Shown here in pieces: positions 8,730-15,876 of a stretch of DNA of 64,000 nt. Under the pieces are notes generated by a model that was not told where the DNA came from, did not search any database, and saw only the letters and a list, made by a program, of their open reading frames with translations. The position numbers and the translations under genes are program-made. Position 1 is the stretch's first letter. Every line of letters starts with the position of its first letter. The stretch is taken from positions 5,018-69,017 of the forward strand of contig NZ_JBHMIM010000042.1 of NCBI RefSeq assembly GCF_048060115.1, written 5' to 3'. This stretch comes from Micromonospora_E sp048060115 (GTDB taxonomy: Bacteria; Actinomycetota; Actinomycetes; Mycobacteriales; Micromonosporaceae).

Positions 8730-9716
8730 ATGAGCCTGGAGCTTGACACCCCCGCGTCGGCGCAGCCGCGTGGACACCGGGCGGGTCCGGCCGGTGGTGA
8801 GAAGGCCCGACGCCGCTCGCTGACCCGCCTGGACCTCAAATTCTCCCCCTACCTCTACATTCTGCCATTCTTCGTCATCTTCGCGACCTTCGGCATCTAC
8901 CCGATCGTCTACACCGTCTGGATCGCGATGACCGACCGGTCACCGCTGAACGCCGAGACCAGCTTCATCGGCCTGGACAACTTCGTCCGGCTGATCGCCG
9001 ACGATCCCCAGTTCTGGAACGCCGTCTACAACACGCTCGGTATGTTCGTGATGGCCACGGTTCCGCAGTTGGTACTTGCGATGATGCTGGCCAACGCGCT
9101 CAACCGGCGGATCAAGGGTCAGACCTTCTTCCGGATGGCCATCGCGATGCCGATCATCACCTCGACTGCGGTCGTCGCGCTGATCTTCTCGATGATCTAC
9201 GCCCGCGACTTCGGGCTGATCAACTGGCTGCTGTCGCTGTTCGGCGCGGACCCTATCGACTTCCGGGCCGGTAAGTTCGCTTCCTGGTTCGCGATCTCCA
9301 CGATGGTCGACTGGCGGTGGGTCGGCTACAACGCGCTGATCTACCTCGCCGGGATGCAGGCGATTTCCAAGGACATGTACGAGGCCGCCGCGCTCGACGG
9401 TGCCTCCCGGACCCGGCAGTTCTGGTCGATTACCGTGCCGCAGTTGCGGCCCACCATCATCTTTACCCTGATCATCTCGACCATCGGCGGGTTGCAACTG
9501 TTCACCGAGCCGCTGTTGTTCACCAGTGGGCCCGGCGGAATCTCCGGTGGATCACAGGGTCAGTTCCAGACCATCACGATGTACCTGCTCGACGTCATGA
9601 ACCAACGATTCCAGTGGGGCTACGCGGGCGCCGTCTCACTGCTGCTCTTCATACTCATCGCGTTCATGTCGCTCGTCAACTACCTGTTGGCCCGCCGGAT
9701 CAGCTCGGACAAGTGA
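8730..9716 (+). CDS. cebF: Cellobiose ABC transporter permease CebF
   Basis: 328 residues from ATG 8730 with a GAAGGA ribosome site; the open frame extends upstream through the hairpin, but that part is not protein-like. After a charged N-terminus there are six hydrophobic membrane segments, starting with YLYILPFFVIFATFGIYPIV. The cytoplasmic EAA loop reads EAAALDGASRTRQFWSITVP around residues 223-242, the contact site for the ATPase. This is the MalF-like permease half of the importer; CebG follows after 6 bases. Product and role follow from family and gene order. Confidence 0.9.
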   Translation: MSLELDTPASAQPRGHRAGPAGGEKARRRSLTRLDLKFSPYLYILPFFVIFATFGIYPIVYTVWIAMTDRSPLNAETSFIGLDNFVRLIADDPQFWNAVYNTLGMFVMATVPQLVLAMMLANALNRRIKGQTFFRMAIAMPIITSTAVVALIFSMIYARDFGLINWLLSLFGADPIDFRAGKFASWFAISTMVDWRWVGYNALIYLAGMQAISKDMYEAAALDGASRTRQFWSITVPQLRPTIIFTLIISTIGGLQLFTEPLLFTSGPGGISGGSQGQFQTITMYLLDVMNQRFQWGYAGAVSLLLFILIAFMSLVNYLLARRISSDK

Positions 9717-9722
9717 GGCACG

Positions 9723-10622
9723 ATGACCACCGCAACCCTGCAACCAGTGGCGCATAGGCCCAAGCGCGGCAAGGGCCCATCGTCGACCTCCGAGCGGCTG
9801 TTCAAGGCGAGCCCGCTGACCCGTATCGGGCTGATCTTCGGGGTGATCCTGTCACTCTTCCCGTTCTACTGGATGATCGTCATCGCGTCCCGGACCAACG
9901 ACGCGGCCAACGCATGGCCGCCACCGTTCCTGCCCGGCGGCAACCTCGGTGAAAACATCGGACGGGTGCTGGCCAACCAGGACGCCAACATCCTCAAGGG
10001 GCTGATGAACTCGGTCCTGGTGTCGGGCACGATCACCATCGCCACGGTCTTCTTCGGCTCGCTCGCCGGCTTCGCCTTCGCCAAGCTGCGGTTCCGTGGC
10101 AAGAACGCCCTGCTGCTGGTCGTTCTGGCGTCGATGATGATCCCGATCCAACTCGGCGTGCTTCCGCTCTACATCCTGATGTCCGAGCTCGGCTGGCTGA
10201 ACCGGATGCCGTCGGTCATCGTGCCGTTCCTCATCGGCGGCTTTGGGATCTTCATGATGCGGCAGTACGCCGAGCAGGCGGTACCCAACGAACTGATCGA
10301 GGCGGCCCGGGTCGACGGCTGTTCCACCTGGCGCATCTACTGGCACGTGGTGGCGCCCGCGCTGCGTCCTGCCGCAGCCGTGCTCGGTCTGCTCACCTTC
10401 ATGGAGCAGTGGAACCAGTTCTTCTGGCCTTTCGTGGTGCTCGCCGATCCGGCCAACCCGACGGTGCAGATTTCCTTGCGCAGCCTGAACTCGGCGTACT
10501 TTGCCGATAATTCCCAGATTTTCGCGGGGACGCTGATCGCGACGCTCCCGCTGTTCGTTGTCTTCATTCTTTTCGGCCGCCAGATCATCGGCGGCATCAT
10601 GGAAGGCGCCGTCAAGTCGTGA
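9723..10622 (+). CDS. cebG: Cellobiose ABC transporter permease CebG
   Basis: 299 residues, MalG-like permease. Six membrane segments are visible, the first being IGLIFGVILSLFPFYWMIVI. The EAA loop is EAARVDGCSTWRIYWHVVAP around residues 196-215. Its stop TGA overlaps the GTG of bglC in a 4-base GTGA, so import and intracellular hydrolysis are translationally coupled. With CebF it forms the membrane channel of the cello-oligosaccharide importer. Confidence 0.9.
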   Translation: MTTATLQPVAHRPKRGKGPSSTSERLFKASPLTRIGLIFGVILSLFPFYWMIVIASRTNDAANAWPPPFLPGGNLGENIGRVLANQDANILKGLMNSVLVSGTITIATVFFGSLAGFAFAKLRFRGKNALLLVVLASMMIPIQLGVLPLYILMSELGWLNRMPSVIVPFLIGGFGIFMMRQYAEQAVPNELIEAARVDGCSTWRIYWHVVAPALRPAAAVLGLLTFMEQWNQFFWPFVVLADPANPTVQISLRSLNSAYFADNSQIFAGTLIATLPLFVVFILFGRQIIGGIMEGAVKS

Positions 10623-12037
10623 CCAAAGCAGCAAGTCCGCAGACCGCGGAGTTCCGGGAAGGCTCCGGTCAGTTCTTGTTCCCACCAGGTTTCCTCTGGG
10701 GTGCCGCAACGGCGGCGTACCAGATCGAGGGTGCGGCGAGCGTCGATGGCCGGACACCGTCCATCTGGGACACCTTCAGTCACACGCCGGGCAAGGTCCT
10801 CGGTGGGGACAGCGGGGACGTGGCCTGTGACCACTACCACCGCTACCGTGACGACGTTGGGCTGATGGCCGAACTGGGCCTGAAGTCCTACCGGTTCTCA
10901 GTGTCCTGGCCGCGGGTCCAGCCCGGTGGTTCCGGTCCGGCCAACCAGGCAGGCCTGGACTTCTACCGGCGCCTGGTCGACGAACTGCTGACTCAGGGGA
11001 TCGAGCCATGGCTGACCCTCTACCACTGGGACCTGCCGCAGCCGCTGGAGGACGCGGGCGGCTGGCCTGCGCGGGACACCGCCGCGCGGTTCGCCGACTA
11101 CGCCGAACTGGTGCATGGCGCGTTGGGTGACCGGGTGCGCTACTGGACCACGCTCAACGAACCGTGGTGCTCGGCGTTCCTCGGGTACGGCTCCGGCGTT
11201 CACGCTCCGGGCGTCACCGACGGTGCCGCCTCGGTCCGCGCCGCGCACCACCTGATGCTCGGGCACGGCCTTGCCGTGCAGGCGATGCGGGCGGCCCGCC
11301 CGGACCACGACTTCGGCGTCACACTGAACCTGTACGCGGTGTCCCCGCAGACCGATTCGGCGGCCGACGTCGACGCGGCACGGCGGATCGACGGGCTGGC
11401 GAACCGGATCTTCCTGGACCCGATCCTGCGCGGGCAGTATCCGTCGGACGTGGTGGAGGATCTGGCACCGGTCACCGATCAGGCGCACGTGCGCGACGGG
11501 GACCTGGATGTCATCGCCACCCCACTCAACGTGCTCGGGATCAACTACTACACCCGCCACGTGGTCGCCGCACCGGTGCCGGACGCCGCCGTCGAACCGT
11601 CCAACTGGCCGGGCAGCGAGCGGGTCCGGTTCGTTGATCGAGGTCTGCCGGTGACCGACATGGGGTGGGAGGTCGACGCCCCCGGGCTGGTCGAGGTGCT
11701 CCGCCGGGTGCACGACGAGTACCCCGAGGTGCCCATCTACATCACCGAGAACGGCTCGGCCTACGTCGACGAGGTCGTCAACGACAAAGTTGATGACCCG
11801 GACAGGTTGACCTATTTCGACCTGCACCTGCGGGCGTGTCACGAAGCAATCTCGGCTGGAGTGCCGGTGCGGGGCTACTTCGCGTGGTCTTTCATGGATA
11901 ATTTTGAATGGGCCTGGGGCTATTCGAAGCGCTTCGGCATGATCCACGTCGACTACGGAACGCAGCTTCGGATCCCCAAGTCGAGCGCCAGGTGGTACGC
12001 CGATGTGATCCGACGTAACGGTCTGGCCGCACAATAG
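10619..12037 (+). CDS. bglC: GH1 beta-glucosidase BglC
   Basis: 472 residues, normal for bacterial GH1. The protein opens with FLWGAATAAYQIEGAA and carries TLNEPW with the acid/base Glu at E181 and YITENGSAY with the nucleophile Glu at E377; the NFEWAWGY block near the C-terminus shapes the sugar site. There is no signal peptide, so it works in the cytoplasm on imported cellobiose and cellotriose, giving glucose. Start is the GTG overlapping the cebG stop; no better start is available. A 21-bp hairpin follows the gene, separating it from cebR. Confidence 0.93.
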   Translation: MTKAASPQTAEFREGSGQFLFPPGFLWGAATAAYQIEGAASVDGRTPSIWDTFSHTPGKVLGGDSGDVACDHYHRYRDDVGLMAELGLKSYRFSVSWPRVQPGGSGPANQAGLDFYRRLVDELLTQGIEPWLTLYHWDLPQPLEDAGGWPARDTAARFADYAELVHGALGDRVRYWTTLNEPWCSAFLGYGSGVHAPGVTDGAASVRAAHHLMLGHGLAVQAMRAARPDHDFGVTLNLYAVSPQTDSAADVDAARRIDGLANRIFLDPILRGQYPSDVVEDLAPVTDQAHVRDGDLDVIATPLNVLGINYYTRHVVAAPVPDAAVEPSNWPGSERVRFVDRGLPVTDMGWEVDAPGLVEVLRRVHDEYPEVPIYITENGSAYVDEVVNDKVDDPDRLTYFDLHLRACHEAISAGVPVRGYFAWSFMDNFEWAWGYSKRFGMIHVDYGTQLRIPKSSARWYADVIRRNGLAAQ

Positions 12038-12059
12038 GCGTGGTCAGCCAGCAACAACT

Positions 12060-12106
12060 GGCCGCCGTGGCGCCGGTTCCCGCCCGGAACCGGCGCCACG
12101 GCGGCC
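12060..12106 (+). terminator. Strong stem-loop after bglC
   Basis: A perfect 21-bp inverted repeat (12060-12080 with 12086-12106) around a 5-base loop, lying between the bglC stop and the cebR ribosome site. No T-run follows. It probably ends or attenuates the ceb transcript so that cebR is expressed at a lower level. Confidence 0.75.
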
Positions 12107-12125
12107 CAGGTCGGAGGAACAGACG

Positions 12126-13172
12126 ATGACTACCCAGCGCACCCGGTCGCTCGGCCGGCCCACTCTTGACGCGGTAGCCGCGCGAGCCGGGGTGGGGCGG
12201 GGCACGGTGTCCCGTGTCGTCAACGGGTCACCGCAGGTCAGCCCGGAGGCTCGGGCGGCCGTCCAACAGGCGATCGCCGAGTTGGGCTACGTGCCGAACC
12301 GCGCCGCCCGAGCGTTGGTCACCCAGCGGACCGACTCGGTCGCTCTGGTGGTCTCCGAGTCCGAGGAGCGGGTGTTCGGGGAGCCGTTCTTCGCGGGCAT
12401 CGTGCGGGGCATCAGTTCCGGACTGCTCGACACCCCGATGCAGCTGTGGCTGGCGATGGCCCAGTCGCCGGCGGAGCGGGAGCGGGTCGAGCACCATCTG
12501 ACCAACCAGCACGTCGACGGCGTACTGCTGCTGTCGCTGCACGACGCGGATCCGCTGCCGACCCTGCTCGAGCAACGCGGGTTGCCGAGCGTGCTGGGTG
12601 GCCGGCCGGCGCGGATGCTGCATCCGGACGCGCGCCCGGCCTACTTCGTCGACGTCGACAACGCCGGTGGTGCCCGACTGGCGGTCGAGTATTTGCTCGC
12701 CCGGGGACGTCGGCGGGTGGCGACGATCGCCGGACCGCAGGACATGGGCGTCGGCGTCGCCCGGCTGACCGGCTACCACGAGGCGATCCGGCACAGCGGC
12801 CAGCCGGCGGGGGCCACGATGGTGGCGTTCGGGGACTTCAGCGAGGGCAGCGGAACCGCGGCCATGCGCCACCTGCTGGAGCGTCACCCCGATCTGGACG
12901 CCGTCTTCGTCGCGTCCGACCTGATGGCCTGCGGGGCACTGCGGGCGCTGCGCGAGACGGGCCGCCGGGTGCCCGACGATGTGGCGGTGGTCGGATTCGA
13001 GGACGCCCCGATCGCCCGGCAGTCCGACCCGCCGTTGACGACCGTGTACCAGCCGGTCGAGGAGATGGGGCGGCAGATGGCCCGGCTGCTGTTGTCCCGT
13101 ATCAGGCGCGATGAGTTGCAGGTACCTTATGTCCTGCTGGAGACACATATGGTGCCGCGAGCCTCAGCGTGA
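12126..13172 (+). CDS. cebR: LacI-family repressor CebR
   Basis: 348 residues. The N-terminal helix-turn-helix reads TLDAVAARAGVGRGTVSRVV, followed by the LacI hinge (YVPNRAARALVT), then a periplasmic-binding-protein-like sensor domain ending with the usual DVAVVGFEDAPIA block. A GGAGGAACAG ribosome site precedes the ATG. The gene is the last of the ceb cluster, as in streptomycetes, where CebR binds TGGGAGCGCTCCCA and is released by cellobiose. Four such sites occur in this window (7059, 7112, 15672, 63799), which supports the assignment. Confidence 0.9.
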   Translation: MTTQRTRSLGRPTLDAVAARAGVGRGTVSRVVNGSPQVSPEARAAVQQAIAELGYVPNRAARALVTQRTDSVALVVSESEERVFGEPFFAGIVRGISSGLLDTPMQLWLAMAQSPAERERVEHHLTNQHVDGVLLLSLHDADPLPTLLEQRGLPSVLGGRPARMLHPDARPAYFVDVDNAGGARLAVEYLLARGRRRVATIAGPQDMGVGVARLTGYHEAIRHSGQPAGATMVAFGDFSEGSGTAAMRHLLERHPDLDAVFVASDLMACGALRALRETGRRVPDDVAVVGFEDAPIARQSDPPLTTVYQPVEEMGRQMARLLLSRIRRDELQVPYVLLETHMVPRASA

Positions 13173-13348
13173 ACGGACGCCTCGTCCTGTCCTGAAGATC
13201 ATCCGAACGGGTGATGGCGAGACCAGAACCGATGGGTCGACCAGGTGATTTCCTGGCGAGTCATGTCATCGCAACAGGGATGAAATGGTCATCGGGCAGT
13301 CTGGTTGACGACCGGGGAGTGGCTGGCCGGCGCGACTGGAGGACTGAA

Positions 13349-14185
13349 ATGTTGCTGAGGGTTCGTGTGACCCTGCCGGACCGGCCCGGTGCGCTCGGAC
13401 AGGTGGCCCGCACACTGGGGGTGGCGGGCGCCGACATCGTCCAGGTGACGGTGCTGGAGCGGCTCGGGGGCCGGGCGGTGGACGACTTCTCGGTGGTCTG
13501 GCCGGGGACTGCCCGGGTGGACCGGCTGCTCGCCGGACTCGCCGCCATCCCGGGTGTCCAGGTCGACGGGGTCTGGCGCGCTATCGGCGCCCCGGTCAAC
13601 GGCGGTCAGGACGCCGAGCTGCTCGCGCAGGTGGCGGCCAACCCCACCGATGGACTCGCCACCTTGGTCGACGCGGTGCCCGGGCTGCTCGCGGCCGACT
13701 GGGCCGCCGCCGCCGTGGTGCCGGCGGACTGGGCGATTCGCAGTGGTTCGAGGCCATCCTCCGGTGCGACGGCGCCGACGGCGCTCGGCTCGCTCGACGC
13801 TGAGCTGCGCCTCGACGTTCCTCCTCGCTCCGGTGACGGATTCGTGGCGGGTCTGACGGTGCCGGTCGACGAGCCGCCGACCGGCGGCGAGCCTGCGGTG
13901 GGCTACGCCAGCTGGCGAGCTCCAGTGCCGCTGCGACTGCCCGAAGTCACTCCGTTGCGGGCGCGGCCGATGGAGGGGCCGGACGGGGTGCGGTACGCCT
14001 CGGTGCCGTTCGGTCGGGCCGGTCTGGTGCTGATCGTCGCCCGGACCGACGGTGACGGGCTGCCCCCGGCCGCCTTCCACATCACCGAGGTGGACCGGAT
14101 CGCCCAGTTGGTCCGGGCAGCGACGGTGATTCTCGGTGACCGGCTTGATCTGGTTACCGCCGAACCGGTCGTCGCCCAGCGTTGA
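13349..14185 (+). CDS. ACT-domain protein of unknown function
   Basis: 278 residues from ATG 13349, preceded by TGGAGGACTGAA; an upstream open stretch of 46 codons lacks protein character. Residues 1-70 are an ACT domain (VRVTLPDRPGALGQVARTL), the small amino-acid or ligand-sensing fold. The rest has no motif I can name; the last 110 residues (from about LRARPMEGPDG) could be a GAF-like sensor fold, by pattern only. The next gene has the same N-terminal layout and a similar second segment, so the two appear to be ancient duplicates. Role is unknown; ligand sensing is inferred from the ACT fold. Confidence 0.7.
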   Translation: MLLRVRVTLPDRPGALGQVARTLGVAGADIVQVTVLERLGGRAVDDFSVVWPGTARVDRLLAGLAAIPGVQVDGVWRAIGAPVNGGQDAELLAQVAANPTDGLATLVDAVPGLLAADWAAAAVVPADWAIRSGSRPSSGATAPTALGSLDAELRLDVPPRSGDGFVAGLTVPVDEPPTGGEPAVGYASWRAPVPLRLPEVTPLRARPMEGPDGVRYASVPFGRAGLVLIVARTDGDGLPPAAFHITEVDRIAQLVRAATVILGDRLDLVTAEPVVAQR

Positions 14186-14365
14186 CGCGCCAGCGGTGAG
14201 CCGATCGACGTCGGTGTCCTCGACGTCCGGACCGGTGGCCGATGTCACCGAGAGAAGTCACCACTGGGCAATCTGAGGGAAACAGCATGACGGCAAGCTG
14301 GGAAGTGGGCGCAGCGCGGCGCTGATCGAGCGGGCACCGAGCACCCTGGGGGAGAGGAACAGCCG

Positions 14366-15433
14366 ATGGCGCTGTGGCGGATCAGAGCGACGGTGGACGA
14401 CCGGCCGGGTTACCTGGCCGTGCTCACCGCGAGTCTGGCGTTGCGTGCGGTGAACATCCTTGCCGTCCAGGTGCACACCACTGAGGGCGGAGCGGTCGAC
14501 GACTTTCTGGTCGACGGACCGGAGACGATGACCGAGGCGGACCTGATCGCCGCCGTGGAGCGTGGCCGAGGCCGCGACCCGTGGGTCGCCCGGGCCGAGG
14601 CCCGTGGCCTGGCGGACCAGCCGACCCGGGCGCTGGCCCTGGCCAACCGGTTGGTCCGGGATCCGGAGGCGCTGGGCGACGTGCTGCGTACGCTGCTCGG
14701 CGCGACGTCGGTGACCTGGCGTCCGGCACCAGCGGCGCAGACCGCGACCCGGCTGACCGACACGATGCGCCTGCCTGACCCGGCCGGCGGTTGCTACGAC
14801 ATCGTCCGGCGGGAGCCGAGCTTCACCCCGGCCGAGTTCGCCCGGGCGCAGGCCCTGGTGGAGTTGGCGGCGGGGGTGAGCCGGCGTAACGGCGACCAGC
14901 TGGCCCTGATGCTCGCCGGCGGCGCGGAGCTGGTGCTGCGTGGAGCCAGCACCGACGACCTCGCCGAGCTGCAGGCGATGGTCGGCCGTTGCTCGCCGGA
15001 GGGTGGTACCCCTGGTCTGGTCGGTTGCCCCGCCGAGGTGGTCACCGCGCGTCTGCGGCGGATCCTCGACCAGCCGCGGGGGCTGCTGCTGGTTGCCGTC
15101 GACAGCAGCGGTACGAGCGAGCGGATCGTCGGTGCCGGGCGGCTCGTCGTCGAGGGTGTCCTCGCCGAGGTGGCTGTGCTGGTGGAGGACGGTTGGCGTC
15201 GTCGCGGGGTCGGCACCGCGCTGCTGCGCCGGCTGGTCGCCTACGCCGGCCGGACCGGTCAGTCCGCCCTGGTGGCCCACGTCGCCGCCGGTGACCTCGG
15301 GATGCTCCGGACCCTGGCCCGGCTGAACCGCCCTGGCGAGGTGGAGCGTGATGGTGACCTGATGAGCGTTACGGTGCCGTTGGTCGATCGGCCGGTCGAC
15401 GTCGCGGCACCGACTCCCGCCACCATGACCTAG
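14366..15433 (+). CDS. ACT domain plus GNAT acetyltransferase fusion protein
   Basis: 355 residues from ATG 14366, with GGGGGAGAGGAACAG ahead. The N-terminal ACT domain (RIRATVDDRPGYLAVLTASL) is followed by a linker of about 110 residues, and the C-terminal third is a GNAT fold with the acetyl-CoA pyrophosphate loop VEDGWRRRGVGTALLRRLV near residues 274-292. Fusions of ACT sensors to protein lysine acetyltransferases are known in actinomycetes, where amino acids gate the enzyme; whether that holds here is inference. A textbook rho-independent terminator follows. Substrate protein is unknown. Confidence 0.75.
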   Translation: MALWRIRATVDDRPGYLAVLTASLALRAVNILAVQVHTTEGGAVDDFLVDGPETMTEADLIAAVERGRGRDPWVARAEARGLADQPTRALALANRLVRDPEALGDVLRTLLGATSVTWRPAPAAQTATRLTDTMRLPDPAGGCYDIVRREPSFTPAEFARAQALVELAAGVSRRNGDQLALMLAGGAELVLRGASTDDLAELQAMVGRCSPEGGTPGLVGCPAEVVTARLRRILDQPRGLLLVAVDSSGTSERIVGAGRLVVEGVLAEVAVLVEDGWRRRGVGTALLRRLVAYAGRTGQSALVAHVAAGDLGMLRTLARLNRPGEVERDGDLMSVTVPLVDRPVDVAAPTPATMT

Positions 15434-15501
15434 GCGGTTGCCCCGACGTCCCGGTCCTGGTGCGGGGCCGGTGCGTCGGTCGACTCGGTCTGCGGTGGCA
15501 C

Positions 15502-15547
15502 GCGGGGTCTCCTCCTGTAGGACGGCAGGAGGAGACCCCGCTCTTTT
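15502..15547 (+). terminator. Rho-independent terminator after the ACT-GNAT gene
   Basis: A perfect 16-bp stem (15502-15517 with 15526-15541), 8-base loop, then TCTTTT. This is the only classical U-tailed terminator I found in the window. Confidence 0.9.
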
Positions 15548-15671
15548 CGTGTCCGGGTTGCTCTCGACCGCCGACCGCCGAGTCGTGGCTGGATCTGGTG
15601 GTGGCGGGGCTTCCCAAATCGGTTTCGAGGCGGTTAAATCATCGGTGCGCGTGGTGATCGCTCTCTATGGA

Positions 15672-15685
15672 TGGGAGCGCTCCCA
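15672..15685 (+). promoter_or_regulatory. CebR operator ahead of the GH9 cellulase
   Basis: TGGGAGCGCTCCCA, a perfect 14-base palindrome identical to the known CebR box, 192 bases upstream of the GH9 start codon. It places the extracellular cellulase in the same regulon as the importer. Confidence 0.92.
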
Positions 15686-15792
15686 GGCGTTGGTGTCCCA
15701 TGTGGCTCCACGCCCAGTATCACCCGGCCGGCCCGGCTTGACCGTCAGGTCGACCGCTGACTCCGCCGTGACGGCGCGTCCAGCACGAGGTG

Positions 15793-15820
15793 AGGGGCGG
15801 ATGCGCCCACATCCGCCCCT
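15793..15820 (+). promoter_or_regulatory. Hairpin in the untranslated leader of the GH9 gene
   Basis: A perfect 11-bp inverted repeat (15793-15803 with 15810-15820) with a 6-base loop, about 57 bases before the GTG start. It may stabilise the 5' end of the message or affect translation. No known riboswitch pattern is seen. Confidence 0.55.
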
Positions 15821-15876
15821 TGGTGTCCCTCCACTGCGCGATGTCGCGCGCGGCTCCACGGACAGGAGCGAGTGTA

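Larger units (their letters stand above)
15434..15876 (+). other. Intergenic region: terminator, CebR operator and leader of the GH9 gene
   Basis: No gene is supported in these 443 bases. They hold the terminator at 15502-15547, the CebR box at 15672-15685, the leader hairpin at 15793-15820 and the GH9 ribosome site ACAGGAGCG at 15862-15870. Confidence 0.7.
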
